Shown: one piece after another, positions 37,116 through 46,185 of the stretch
How positions within the stretch are numbered: the stretch's first letter is position 1
Layout of the letters: each line of letters opens with the position of its first letter
Notes under the pieces: model-generated
What the model was told of the DNA's origin: nothing
The model's database searches: none
What the model saw: only the letters and a program-made list of their open reading frames with translations
DNA from: Hyphomicrobiales bacterium
Lineage (GTDB): Bacteria; Pseudomonadota; Alphaproteobacteria; Rhizobiales; Beijerinckiaceae
Reading direction: 5' to 3'
NCBI GenBank assembly: GCA_019075905.1
Contig: JAGXAM010000003.1
Location: forward strand, 62,001-126,000
DNA length: 64,000 nucleotides
Position numbers and translations under genes: made by a program

Positions 37116-38375
37116 TTAGCTGGCCGAAACATGGAGGCCGGGCTCACTGGCCGGTGCGCCGCGCAATTTCGGGCGCTCTTCGAGATAGCGCCCGCGCAGG
37201 TTATGCGCGACCGCGACCCCGGCAATGCCGACCAAATCCACCCACCAGATTTGCGACAGCGTGAAATGCGCGATGGCAATGGTCAGGGCGCTGGCAATGC
37301 CCGCAACCATGAACGGCGCCAGCCGGGCATCGGCCCGCGCCGTGGCGCGCACGCCGAGGCCGATCAGAATGGCGGCAAACAGCGCCCCTAGCACGCCAAG
37401 ATCAAACCAGAGCTGGAACAGGATGCCGGTGGCGGCGACCTGCGGCAGCAGGCCCCCTGCGGCGCTTTGCGCAGCCGCATCAATGCCGTGCCCGATGAGC
37501 AAGCCGCTGCCCTCGCCCGCAAAGATCGGTTGCCAGGCCGCGACGGTTGCAAGCAGGTCATAAAGGTCGTGAAAGGTGGCGACTTTCGGCATGAGCCATC
37601 CCGCCAGGGTCGGCAGCAGCGGCGCTGTCAGCAGCAGCAATGCCGCCGCCCCGGCTAGCAGGTTGGCGGCCAGCATCGGCCGTTTCAGCCCGAGGGCGAA
37701 CACAACAATCCCGACCACCAGCGCGAGGGCTGCCAGCCCTACGCCGCTCGTCAGGGTCAGCGCCCCGACCAGCGCCGCCACCACGGCCGCCCAGCCCCAG
37801 CGGCCGCGCAAACCCAGAGCCCCCAGCGCCGGCCACAGCAACACCACCGCCCCGAGCGTACCGCGCAACATCGATTCGTCATCGACAAATTTCGCCACGC
37901 CGACGCGCCAGTGCATGAAGACCGTCAGCGCCAGCCCGGCGATCACCGCCAGCCCGAGGCCGATGGGGGCAATGTTGAGATTGGCGAGGCGGGTGCGCTC
38001 CGGCATGAAAGCCACCGTCACCAGCCCCAACACCAGCGCGCCGGTGACCTGGCCAAAGCGCAGCGCCGCAGCGCCCTGCGCCGGCGCCCACAGCAGGCTG
38101 ACCCATGACCACAGGAAAAACAACGCGAAGGCCACCATGTTCGGCGATGCCAGGCCCTGGCGCATCTGCGCCCCGGCCCGGCTTTGCGGGTCCAGCAGGG
38201 CGGCGATGATCATGACGATGGATCCCACCGGATAGAGCACGAAAACCGGATGGCGCGCGCCTATCAGCAGGGTCGGCACCAGCGCCAGCAGCACGCCGAC
38301 ACCGATACGGTTCAGCAATGCCGCAGCATCGGCAGCCGGATTGGTGCGGATTTGTTGGCTGGAAAAATTCATCAC
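37116..38375 (-). CDS. Polytopic membrane protein, O-antigen ligase-like
   Basis: 419 residues with about 10-12 hydrophobic segments. The overall pattern (short N-terminal loop, many Ala/Leu/Val-rich helices, and a larger periplasmic loop at about 260-320 with GHGIDAAAQ and GGLLPQVAATGILFQLWFDLG) resembles the Wzy_C/O-antigen ligase family, where a conserved His in that loop is important. No surface-polysaccharide genes are nearby. The family is a fair guess, the substrate unknown. The start could be either of two adjacent ATGs (38375 or 38372). Confidence 0.6.
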   Translation of the reverse strand: MMNFSSQQIRTNPAADAAALLNRIGVGVLLALVPTLLIGARHPVFVLYPVGSIVMIIAALLDPQSRAGAQMRQGLASPNMVAFALFFLWSWVSLLWAPAQGAAALRFGQVTGALVLGLVTVAFMPERTRLANLNIAPIGLGLAVIAGLALTVFMHWRVGVAKFVDDESMLRGTLGAVVLLWPALGALGLRGRWGWAAVVAALVGALTLTSGVGLAALALVVGIVVFALGLKRPMLAANLLAGAAALLLLTAPLLPTLAGWLMPKVATFHDLYDLLATVAAWQPIFAGEGSGLLIGHGIDAAAQSAAGGLLPQVAATGILFQLWFDLGVLGALFAAILIGLGVRATARADARLAPFMVAGIASALTIAIAHFTLSQIWWVDLVGIAGVAVAHNLRGRYLEERPKLRGAPASEPGLHVSAS

Positions 38376-38495
38376 CGTACCAGGCTGAGATCATCAAACC
38401 GGCACATTACAGCAAGATGTTGCCAACAACTGTTGCTGCGCTGCAACAGGGCACGGGAATCCCGCGGCTTCCGGAAGGAAGCGCCGCGCCGCCCG

Positions 38496-38921
38496 CTAGT
38501 CATCGAGCGGGCCGGCCCGGCGGTTTCTTTTCACGTCCCCGCGCAGGCTTTTGCCCTTGATCCTTCGCTCGACCGAGGCGCGAGTGGGCCGCGTCGCCCG
38601 CCTCGGCTTGTCGACATGCGCGGCGGCGATCACCAGCGCCACCAGCCGCTCCAGCGCATCGGCGCGGTTGCGCTCCTGCGTGCGGAACCGGTCCGCCGAA
38701 ATCACCACGACGCCGTCGCGATTCATCCGCTGGCCGGCGAGCGGGCCAAGCCGTTGCAGCAGCGCCTCCGGCAATTGCGGCGCGATTTTGGTATCAAAGC
38801 GCAATTGCACGGCGCTCGCGACCTTGTTGACATTCTGCCCGCCCGGCCCCGAGGCGCGGATAAAGCTGACGCTGACCGCATCATCGGCGAGCGATATCTT
38901 GTCATTGACCCGGATTGGCAT
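38496..38921 (-). CDS. arfB: Alternative ribosome-rescue factor / peptidyl-tRNA hydrolase ArfB
   Basis: 141 residues from the ATG at 38921. The class I release-factor motif GPGGQNVNKVASAV carries the GGQ that triggers peptide release. The C-terminus is basic (RRATRPTRASVERRIKGKSLRG), as in ArfB (YaeJ), where it enters the empty mRNA channel of stalled ribosomes. Upstream in-frame ATGs (38936, 38954) would add poorly conserved residues. Confidence 0.9.
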   Translation of the reverse strand: MPIRVNDKISLADDAVSVSFIRASGPGGQNVNKVASAVQLRFDTKIAPQLPEALLQRLGPLAGQRMNRDGVVVISADRFRTQERNRADALERLVALVIAAAHVDKPRRATRPTRASVERRIKGKSLRGDVKRNRRAGPLDD

Positions 38922-39045
38922 GCCCGCACACCCCATAGCGCTGCAGCGTCTCATGCCCCTGCGACATCAAGGTTGCAACCTGTCAGCATAAATTAACTTG
39001 AAACTCAGGGTCCGATGCTATTTATGGAACACGCAACACGAATGA

Positions 39046-39804
39046 ATGAATTCTATGCGTAATTATGCCAACCCCACCGTGTTTATGGAAACTGTGGCGC
39101 GCTGGTTGCCATGGCTGGCGGTGGCGACGACCACGCTGATCAGCCTTGGCCTGTGGATGGCATGGCGCGCCCCGCCCGATTACCAGCAGGGCGACACCGT
39201 CAAGATCATGTATGTCCATGTGCCCTCCGCCTGGCTGGCCTCGCTGATTTATATGGTCATGGTGGCAGCCGCGCTCGGCACCCTGGTCTGGCACCACCCG
39301 CTCGCCGATGCCGCCCAGCGCGCCGGTGCGCCGCTGGGTGCCGGTTTCACCCTCATCTGCCTTGCCACCGGTTCGATCTGGGGCAAGCCGGAATGGGGCA
39401 CCTGGTGGGTTTGGGATGCGCGACTGACTTCGGTTCTCGTGCTGTTTTTGATCTATCTCGGGCTGATCGCGCTGTGGCGGACTATCGAGGACCAGGTGCA
39501 GGCGGCACGCCTCGTGTCGATCCTCACCCTCGTCGGTGCCATCAACATCCCGATCATCAAATTCTCGGTCGACTGGTGGAACACCCTGCACCAGCCAGCC
39601 TCGGTGTTCCGGCTGGGCGGCCCTACCATCGCCCTGCCCTTGCTGTGGCCGCTGCTGGTCATGGCACTCGGCTTCACCCTGCTGTTCGTGTGCTTGCATC
39701 TCATGGCGATCCGCAACGAGATTTTGCGGCGGCGGCTGCATCGCCTCACCTTGAATGCCGTGCAGGCGCCGGCATCCGGCTTTTCGATGGAGGCCACCTC
39801 ATGA
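39046..39804 (+). CDS. ccmC: Heme exporter permease CcmC
   Basis: 252 residues with six membrane segments. The tryptophan-rich WGTWWVWDARLTS loop, which handles heme during cytochrome c maturation, is intact, as are conserved His in VHVPSAW and near VWHHPLA. CcmC loads heme onto CcmE. ccmD overlaps its stop by 4 bases. An ATG at 39055 is a possible alternative start. ccmA and ccmB are not in the window. Confidence 0.95.
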   Translation: MNSMRNYANPTVFMETVARWLPWLAVATTTLISLGLWMAWRAPPDYQQGDTVKIMYVHVPSAWLASLIYMVMVAAALGTLVWHHPLADAAQRAGAPLGAGFTLICLATGSIWGKPEWGTWWVWDARLTSVLVLFLIYLGLIALWRTIEDQVQAARLVSILTLVGAINIPIIKFSVDWWNTLHQPASVFRLGGPTIALPLLWPLLVMALGFTLLFVCLHLMAIRNEILRRRLHRLTLNAVQAPASGFSMEATS

Positions 39805-39971
39805 CCACCCACAATCACATCCCCTTCATCATCGCTGCCTATAGCGTCGCCACCGTCGTGATCGGCGCCATGATCGGCATGATCGTCGCCGACCACCGCC
39901 AGTTGGTGCGGCAACTGGCGCGGGTGCAGCCGCGCGTCCTGCGCGAGGGCAAACCGGCATCGCGGCGCTGA
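39801..39971 (+). CDS. ccmD: Heme exporter protein CcmD
   Basis: 56-residue protein with a single membrane helix (FIIAAYSVATVVIGAMIGMI) followed by a charged tail (ADHRQLVRQLARVQPRV). Size, topology and position directly after ccmC with an ATGA overlap fit CcmD, which helps release holo-CcmE from CcmABC. Identification depends strongly on context because the sequence is poorly conserved. Confidence 0.88.
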   Translation: MTTHNHIPFIIAAYSVATVVIGAMIGMIVADHRQLVRQLARVQPRVLREGKPASRR

Positions 39972-40090
39972 CAGGCATCGATCCCCAACCTGATGGACGC
40001 CATCATTCCTCACTTCGAAACCAGGCACGCGGCCGTCGCGCCCGCCCGACCCGCGCAGTGTGCCGCGCGCACAAAATGTGGTAAAAGCTT

Positions 40091-40654
40091 ATGAAGCCTC
40101 TGGTTTTTGCACCGCTGGCAATTGTCGTTGCCCTCTCCGGCCTGTTTGCCTGGAGCTTGCTGCGCGGCGGCGATCCCGCCCTCGTTCCCTCGCCGCTCAT
40201 CAACAAGCCGACGCCGGCCTTCAACCTGCCGGCCGTGCCCGGCCTTGCCAGCGTCCCCGGCCTCAGCAGCGCCGATTTGCGCCGCGGCCATGTCACGGTC
40301 GTCAATTATTTCGCCTCCTGGTGCTTGCCGTGCCGGGCCGAAAACCCGCTGCTGCTCGAACTGGCGCATGACAAGGACCTTGCCGCCAAAGGCGTCAAAC
40401 TGGTGGGGCTCGATTACAAGGACGAACCGGCCGCCGCGCGCTCCTATCTCAAGGACGATGGCAATCCCTATGCCGCCATCGGCGATGATTCCAAGGGCCT
40501 GACCTTCATCAACTGGGGGTCATATGGTGTGCCGGAGACCTATGTCGTGCGCGGGGACGGCATCATTGCCTACAAGCTCGTCGGCCCGCTCGACCCCGCC
40601 GCCTTGAAAACCAAACTCATTCCGCACATCGAGGCGGCCATGAAACAGGGCTAG
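40091..40654 (+). CDS. ccmG: Cytochrome c biogenesis thioredoxin CcmG/DsbE
   Basis: 187 residues, membrane-anchored periplasmic thioredoxin. N-terminal anchor MKPLVFAPLAIVVALSGLFA, active site FASWCLPCRAENP (WCxxC), cis-proline region SYGVPETYVV. It reduces apocytochrome c before heme attachment. It starts 119 bases after ccmD and is probably in the same operon. Confidence 0.94.
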   Translation: MKPLVFAPLAIVVALSGLFAWSLLRGGDPALVPSPLINKPTPAFNLPAVPGLASVPGLSSADLRRGHVTVVNYFASWCLPCRAENPLLLELAHDKDLAAKGVKLVGLDYKDEPAAARSYLKDDGNPYAAIGDDSKGLTFINWGSYGVPETYVVRGDGIIAYKLVGPLDPAALKTKLIPHIEAAMKQG

Positions 40655-40659
40655 CCCGC

Positions 40660-40947
40660 CTACTCATCCTCGCCGAAGCGGTTGGCAATGAGCGTGCTCA
40701 GCGCTTCCAGCGCCTGTTCGGCATCCGGCCCCTCGGCGCTCAGCGATATGGTGGTGCCAATCCCGGCGCCCAGAGTCAGGATGCCCATGATCGAAGTGCC
40801 GCCCACCGTCTCGCCGCTGCGGGTCACGCTGATCGTCGACTGGAATTTTTCAACGCATTGCACGAATTTGGCTGTAGCGCGGGCATGCAGCCCCTTGCGG
40901 TTGATGATCGTGACATCACGTTCGTAGCGTGGGCCGGTATCGCTCAT
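40660..40947 (-). CDS. ptsH: HPr-family phosphocarrier protein
   Basis: 95 residues. The active-site His21 lies in KGLHARATAKF and the regulatory Ser52 in GTSIMGILTLGAG, so it can be phosphorylated both by an enzyme I and by HprK. The start overlaps the EIIA gene by 4 bases. In alphaproteobacteria this carrier belongs to a regulatory PTS without sugar transport. Confidence 0.95.
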   Translation of the reverse strand: MSDTGPRYERDVTIINRKGLHARATAKFVQCVEKFQSTISVTRSGETVGGTSIMGILTLGAGIGTTISLSAEGPDAEQALEALSTLIANRFGEDE

Positions 40948-41345
40948 TTGCCACTCAGGACATGGCTGGCGACATTGATATATTTGCGCCCGGCTTCCTG
41001 CGCCTGGGCCACGGCCACGTGCAGCGGCACCGCCTCGCGCAACCGCGAAAGCTTGATCAGCATCGGCAGGTTGATCCCCGCCAGAACCTCGATTTCGGCA
41101 TTGTCCATCACCGAAATCGCCAGATTGGACGGCGTGCCACCAAACATATCGGTGAGCAGCACCACCCCTCCGCCACTGTTGACCTTCGCGACCGCGGCAA
41201 TAATGTCGCGTCGTCGCGCTTCCATATCGTCTTCCGGGCCGATGCTGACGGTTTCAATCTGCTGGAGCGGCCCGACAATATGTTCCAGCGCCGCACGGAA
41301 CTCGGTCGCAAGATGGCCGTGGGTTACCAGCACCATGCCGATCAT
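40944..41345 (-). CDS. Mannose-type PTS EIIA component (regulatory)
   Basis: 133 residues, EIIA-Man family. The phosphorylation site is His9 in VTHGHLATEF; LTDMFGGTPSNLA is also conserved. No EIIB, EIIC or EIID gene is present, so it acts as a phosphate acceptor in a regulatory cascade with HPr and HprK, as in related Rhizobiales and Brucella. It lies between hprK and ptsH. Confidence 0.92.
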   Translation of the reverse strand: MIGMVLVTHGHLATEFRAALEHIVGPLQQIETVSIGPEDDMEARRRDIIAAVAKVNSGGGVVLLTDMFGGTPSNLAISVMDNAEIEVLAGINLPMLIKLSRLREAVPLHVAVAQAQEAGRKYINVASHVLSGK

Positions 41346-41430
41346 GACAAATCACCTGGCGACCGCAGGCCACAGCACGGCGCGCCTGCCAGCGGCAACA
41401 ACGGCGCGGGTCGCATGAATTTCGAGCCTG

Positions 41431-41898
41431 TCAAATAGCACCTGTCATGCCCTGCCGTTCTATCCGCACGATGCGTGACCAGACGGCGCTGATTTTCTGG
41501 CTGAGGTCCATAGAACTTCCACATTCCATGCGCGCCAATAGCACAGTTTCGAGTTCAACGACAAGCGCAGAAGGCTCGGGCAGGCGCCCGCCATGCGGCG
41601 CCGCAACAAGGTCAACCACGAGCCCTATCAACGCCATGGCTTCATGGCTGGCCGGTTCGATACCCGTGCCGCGCCGCTCGATCAGGCCACGGACGGCGGG
41701 ATGGCCTTCCGCCACGAGCCGCCCGCCCGCCATTTTCAGGCCAATGCGATCATCACCAAGAAGCGCGCCGAAACATCCGCGCTGGCCGCAGGTCTCCAGC
41801 AGTGCCAGCGCCAGCGCGCTCTTGCCCGCACCCGAAGCCCCGCGAATCAGCACGCCGGTCTCGCGCACCACCAGCGCGCTGGCGTGGATGAAGCTCAC
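41431..41898 (-). CDS. hprK: HPr kinase/phosphorylase, short alphaproteobacterial form
   Basis: 155 residues: only the C-terminal catalytic domain of the Gram-positive enzyme, as usual in alphaproteobacteria. P-loop GASGAGKSALAL at 20-31 and LLGDDRIGL follow; the signature segment ERRGTGIEPASHEA replaces the Gram-positive motif. The GTG at 41898 overlaps the chvG stop as GTGA; an upstream GTG at 41919 would lie inside chvG. It phosphorylates HPr on Ser52 and so links metabolic state to the regulatory PTS. Confidence 0.9.
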   Translation of the reverse strand: MSFIHASALVVRETGVLIRGASGAGKSALALALLETCGQRGCFGALLGDDRIGLKMAGGRLVAEGHPAVRGLIERRGTGIEPASHEAMALIGLVVDLVAAPHGGRLPEPSALVVELETVLLARMECGSSMDLSQKISAVWSRIVRIERQGMTGAI

Positions 41899-43661
41899 GC
41901 AGCCCTGCCCGGCAGCCACACGGTAAAGCGTGCGCCCCCGCCCTCGCGGTTGGCCGCCGTGATGGTGCCGCCATGCGCCTCGACGATCTGCCGCGAAATC
42001 GACAGGCCAAGCCCGGAATTCTGCCCGAACCCCTGATCGGGCCGGTCGGTGTAAAACCGCTCGAACACCCGCTCCAGCGCATGACCGGGAATGCCGGGGC
42101 CATCATCATCAACAACCACTTCATAGCCCGGTCGCTCAACGCCTGCCGTGACATTTGTCGCGGCGCGCAGCACGATGCGCACGGTTCCGCCCCGCGGCGA
42201 AAACGAGCGCGCATTGTCGATGAGATTGTTGAACACCTGCACCAGCCGGGACTCATGGCCGCCCGGCAGGATGCAGCGGGTTGCCGGCACCTTCAGAGTG
42301 ACTGTCACGCCATCAGCCCGGCCCGACTGGTTGGCCATGGCGGCCACGGCCTCCAGCGCCCCGGCAAGATCAACCGGCGCGGTTTCGCCGCGGGCAAGTT
42401 CAGCATCGAGCCGTGATGCGCTGGAAATATCGCTGATCAGGCGATCCAGCCGTCGCACATCATGCTGGGCGATCGCCATCAGCCGGTCGCGCGATTCCGC
42501 CTTGCGCGCCAGCGGCAGGGTCTCGATGGCACTGCGCAGCGAGGTCAGCGGGTTTTTCAATTCATGGGCGACATCGGCGGCAAAACTCTCGATGGCCTCT
42601 ATGCGGTTATACATGGCCCGCGTCATGTCACGCAGCGAGGCCGACAATTGCCCGATCTCATCAGTGCGGTTGGAATAATCCGGGATTTCCTCTCGCGCAT
42701 GCTGGCCGCGCCGCACGCGGTCGGCAGCCTCCGACAGCCGGCGGATGGGCTCGGCAATCGTGCCCGCCAGAAACAGCGACAAAAGAAACATCACCCCGGC
42801 CGAAACCAGAAACACCCGCAGGATCGCCCAGCGCTCGGCGGCAATGATCCGGTCAATATCGCCGCCCTGGGTCGACAGCAACAGCACCCCGCGCACCACA
42901 TGCAGGCGCTGCACCGGCTCGGCCACCGAAATGATGGTTTCACCCCGGGTATTCTGCCGCACCACGGTGCTGCCGATACCTTTCAGCGCCGCATCCACTT
43001 CGGGATAGCGCTTGCCATTGGCGATCTCGACATCGTCACCAAGATAGGCATCGCGCCGGGCGAACAGGCTTTGCACGAATACCCAGCCGCGCATCAGCAA
43101 CCCGCTCGGCGACTGGCCGGCCAGCGGCGCGGCCTTGATGTCAAAATTGTCCGGCATGCGCAATTCGCGTGTATCGACCAGAAGATAGCCATCGCGGTCA
43201 AACACCCGCGCCCTGGTTCGCGGCGGCACCACCCGCACCAATAACGGCCCGGCATCTTCCGGATCAATCGAGAAATTCAGGGAATCGCGCCCGTGCGACT
43301 TCTGGCGCGTCGCCGGTTCGAGCTGCAATAATTTCGACGGATCGAGGTTGATCGTATCGGCATCGACACTGCCAGAAGCCGCCACGGCCGCGGCAATGAT
43401 CGAGGCCTGCGCCTGCAGGCTCTGCTCGCGCGCCACGATCAGCCCGGCCCGCAACTGGTTGAGCAGCAGGAAACCCAGCAGCAGCGCAAACAGCCCGCCA
43501 AGATTGAGCACGATGATGCGCCGGGTCAGCGACGAAGACAGCCGTGCCGTCAGGCGACGCGCCAGCACCCGCGCCCGCAGGCCGAGACGCATCCGCGTCA
43601 CCGGTGCCCAGGCCGACGGCCGGGCTCGCTGATCTCGCCGGGTTTCGGCCTCCGGGGGCAT
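41895..43661 (-). CDS. chvG: Sensor histidine kinase ChvG (ExoS)
   Basis: About 588 residues. Two membrane segments (IIVLNLGGLFALLLGFLLLN and WAILRVFLVSAGVMFLLSLFL) flank a periplasmic stimulus-sensing domain; then HAMP, HisKA with SFAADVAHELKNPLTSL, and HATPase with NLIDNARSF and DDGPGIPGHALERVFERFY. The ATG at 43661 has GAGGG at good spacing; other in-frame starts at 43673 and 43724 are possible. ChvG/ExoS responds to acid and envelope cues in relatives. Confidence 0.93.
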   Translation of the reverse strand: MPPEAETRRDQRARPSAWAPVTRMRLGLRARVLARRLTARLSSSLTRRIIVLNLGGLFALLLGFLLLNQLRAGLIVAREQSLQAQASIIAAAVAASGSVDADTINLDPSKLLQLEPATRQKSHGRDSLNFSIDPEDAGPLLVRVVPPRTRARVFDRDGYLLVDTRELRMPDNFDIKAAPLAGQSPSGLLMRGWVFVQSLFARRDAYLGDDVEIANGKRYPEVDAALKGIGSTVVRQNTRGETIISVAEPVQRLHVVRGVLLLSTQGGDIDRIIAAERWAILRVFLVSAGVMFLLSLFLAGTIAEPIRRLSEAADRVRRGQHAREEIPDYSNRTDEIGQLSASLRDMTRAMYNRIEAIESFAADVAHELKNPLTSLRSAIETLPLARKAESRDRLMAIAQHDVRRLDRLISDISSASRLDAELARGETAPVDLAGALEAVAAMANQSGRADGVTVTLKVPATRCILPGGHESRLVQVFNNLIDNARSFSPRGGTVRIVLRAATNVTAGVERPGYEVVVDDDGPGIPGHALERVFERFYTDRPDQGFGQNSGLGLSISRQIVEAHGGTITAANREGGGARFTVWLPGRAA

Positions 43662-43692
43662 CGGCACCCTCATTTCCGGCGTCGGCCCGGCT

Positions 43693-44391
43693 TCATGCTT
43701 CCTTGAAACGATAGCCGACGCCATAGAGCGTCTCGATCATGTCGAACTCGGGATCGCTCGCGACAAATTTCTTGCGCAGCCTTTTGATGTGGCTGTCGAT
43801 GGTGCGGTCGTCGACATAGACCTGGTCATCATAGGCCGCATCCATCAGCGCATTGCGGCTTTTCACCACGCCGGGCCGCGTCGCCAGCGCCTGCAGGATC
43901 AGAAATTCGGTGACGGTAAGCACCACCGGCTCGCCTTTCCAGGTGCTGGCATGGCGATCAGGGTCCATGCGCAGCTGGCCGCGCTCCAGGATCTTGGCTT
44001 CGGATTCCTTGGTCGCCGCCGCGTCTTTCGGATTGGCCCGGCGCAGGATCGCCTTGACCCGCTCGACTAGCAGGCGCTGCGAGAACGGCTTGCGGATAAA
44101 ATCATCGGCGCCCATTTTCAGCCCGAACAGCTCGTCGATTTCCTCATCCTTGGAGGTCAGGAAAATCACCGGCAGGTCGGACTTCTGCCGCAGCCGCCGC
44201 AGCAGCTCCATGCCATCCATGCGCGGCATCTTGATATCGAAGATCGCGAGATCGGGCGGGTTGCCGCGCAAGCCGTCGAGCGCTGTCGCGCCGTCGGTAT
44301 AGGTCTGCACCCGGTAGCCTTCGCCTTCCAGCGCAATGGAGACCGAAGTCAGAATGTTGCGGTCGTCATCGACCAGGGCAATAGTTGGCAT
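43693..44391 (-). CDS. chvI: Response regulator ChvI
   Basis: 232 residues, OmpR/PhoB type. The receiver domain has DDD near the N-terminus, phosphoacceptor Asp in [17 protein letters not shown] and Lys in IRKPFSQ; the winged-helix DNA-binding domain ends [23 protein letters not shown]. The [13 protein letters not shown] and [21 protein letters not shown] segments are characteristic of ChvI. Cognate chvG follows. Confidence 0.95.
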   Translation of the reverse strand: MPTIALVDDDRNILTSVSIALEGEGYRVQTYTDGATALDGLRGNPPDLAIFDIKMPRMDGMELLRRLRQKSDLPVIFLTSKDEEIDELFGLKMGADDFIRKPFSQRLLVERVKAILRRANPKDAAATKESEAKILERGQLRMDPDRHASTWKGEPVVLTVTEFLILQALATRPGVVKSRNALMDAAYDDQVYVDDRTIDSHIKRLRKKFVASDPEFDMIETLYGVGYRFKEA

Positions 44392-44519
44392 GGGTGCAAA
44401 ACCTCACTGGCAGCATGTATAACCTGATGCCGCACTCGCGCAAGATATAATGGCGCAATCGTGTCAAAGGCGGTTTGACCGTGCATTTTGTCGGCATTTC
44501 AACGGGATTATTGCCAAAA

Positions 44520-46148
44520 TCATTCGAGTTGACCCACAGCCGCTTCCACAGCCTCGACCACGGCACCCGAGCGCAGCAGGTCCAGCGCCTGCAGCATTTC
44601 GGTCTGATACCAGCGGTCACCTTCTAGGCTGGGGCCGATGACATCGCGCAGCGCCGCCAGCGCCGCCGCACTGCCACGCCCGAGCGGATAGTCCTTGCAC
44701 AAGGGCGCCACCAGGCTCAAGGCCTGCGCCGCCATCAGCATTTCGCAGGCAATCACCTGCTCGGCATTTTCGACGATGGTGCGCGCCTTTCGGGCGGCAT
44801 AAGTGGAATTGGAAACATGGTCCTCGGCATTGGATTTGCCGGGGATGGAATCGACCGAGGCCGGCATGGAAAGCCCGCGATTTTCCATCACCAGCGCCGA
44901 CATCGAGCATTGCACCGTCGCCCAGCCGGTATTCAGCCCGCGCTTGCCGGCCAGAAGATTGCGCGGCAAGCCATAGCTCAGCGTCGGATCGATCAGCCGC
45001 GCCAGCCGTCTTTCGCTGATCGAGGCGAGATCGGTGACCGACATGCTCAGCACATCCATTGCCTGCGCGACATAGGCGCCGTGGAAATGCCCTGCCGAAA
45101 TGCAGGCATAGCCACCCTGGTCGGGCACGATCAGCGGGTTGTCGGTGGCTGAATTGATCTCGCGGGCGATAATGCCGTCGACATAGGCGAAGGCCTCGCG
45201 GAACGGCCCGTGCACCTGCGGCGTGCAGCGCAGCGAATAGACATCCTGCACCCGCGGCGGCGCGCCCTGGCCCGGGGCGCGGTTCTCGTCGGGAAACAAC
45301 ACATCGCGCGCGCCCGCGTCGCAACGCTTCGAGCCCTCGATAATGCGCAGGATGTTGCGCGCCACCAGCGCCTGGCCGGGATGCGGGCGCGCCTTGTGCA
45401 CCAGCGGATCGAACGCACCTTTCTCGCCGCGCATCGCCTCCAGCGACAGGCACATGGCAATATCGGCATGCTTGCGCAGGCGCCGCACATCCTCCACCGC
45501 CAGCACCCCCACCGCCAGCGACACGGTCGAGCCGTTGATCAGCGCCGAGGCATCCTTGGCCTCAAGCGTGAAGTCCGGGGACAGCCCGGCCTTCACCAGC
45601 GCGGCGCGGGCCGGCATGCGCTGGCCGCGAAACACCATTTCGGCTTCCGCAAAGCCGCACACCGCCCCGGCCATATGTGCCAGCGGCGCGAGATCGCCGG
45701 AAGCGCCGACCGAGCCCTTTTGCGGGATCACCGGATGCAGCCCGGCATTGAGGCAGGCCAGCAACCGCTCGACCATGGCAAGGCTCGCCCCGGAATAATT
45801 CGAGGCAAAGGCATTGGCCCGCAGCAGCATGGTCGCCCTTGTGACGTCTTCGGCAAACGGCTCGCCTATGCCGGTGGCATGCGCATAGACCGAGCGGCGC
45901 TGGTATTCCGCCATTTCCGACATCAACACCCGCTGATCCTTGAACAGGCCGACGCCGGTATTGAAAGCATACATCAAGGGTGCGTCATCGCGCATGAAAT
46001 GCTCGTCGAGATAGGCCCTGGTGCGGGCAATGGCCTCACGCGCACCGGCGGCGAGCCCGGCCTTTTCAAAGCGCCCGTTCCGGGCCCGCCGTGCCACCCG
46101 CACGACCTCGCGCCCCTTCAGTCTGACGCCATCGATCCTGACGCTCAT
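44520..46148 (-). CDS. Histidine/aromatic amino acid ammonia-lyase (HutH-like)
   Basis: 542 residues, somewhat longer than standard HutH (about 510). The Ala-Ser-Gly that forms the MIO cofactor is in QKGSVGASGDLAPLAH, with SYGLPRNLLAG and a catalytic Tyr in YAFNTGVGLF. In the selectivity loop the usual HutH SH pair reads AH (SVYAHATGIGEPF), with His kept. The superfamily is certain; histidine as substrate is likely but not proven. No hutU, hutI or hutC is nearby; instead it lies 37 bases after puuD on the same strand. Confidence 0.82.
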   Translation of the reverse strand: MSVRIDGVRLKGREVVRVARRARNGRFEKAGLAAGAREAIARTRAYLDEHFMRDDAPLMYAFNTGVGLFKDQRVLMSEMAEYQRRSVYAHATGIGEPFAEDVTRATMLLRANAFASNYSGASLAMVERLLACLNAGLHPVIPQKGSVGASGDLAPLAHMAGAVCGFAEAEMVFRGQRMPARAALVKAGLSPDFTLEAKDASALINGSTVSLAVGVLAVEDVRRLRKHADIAMCLSLEAMRGEKGAFDPLVHKARPHPGQALVARNILRIIEGSKRCDAGARDVLFPDENRAPGQGAPPRVQDVYSLRCTPQVHGPFREAFAYVDGIIAREINSATDNPLIVPDQGGYACISAGHFHGAYVAQAMDVLSMSVTDLASISERRLARLIDPTLSYGLPRNLLAGKRGLNTGWATVQCSMSALVMENRGLSMPASVDSIPGKSNAEDHVSNSTYAARKARTIVENAEQVIACEMLMAAQALSLVAPLCKDYPLGRGSAAALAALRDVIGPSLEGDRWYQTEMLQALDLLRSGAVVEAVEAAVGQLE

Positions 46149-46185
46149 ATTCTGGCTCCCTTCTGACTTGTCGCGTCGCGTTCCG

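Noticed and set aside
41898-41919. HprK truncated by mutation
   Set aside because: The 155-residue length is the normal short form in alphaproteobacteria; the P-loop and active site are intact.
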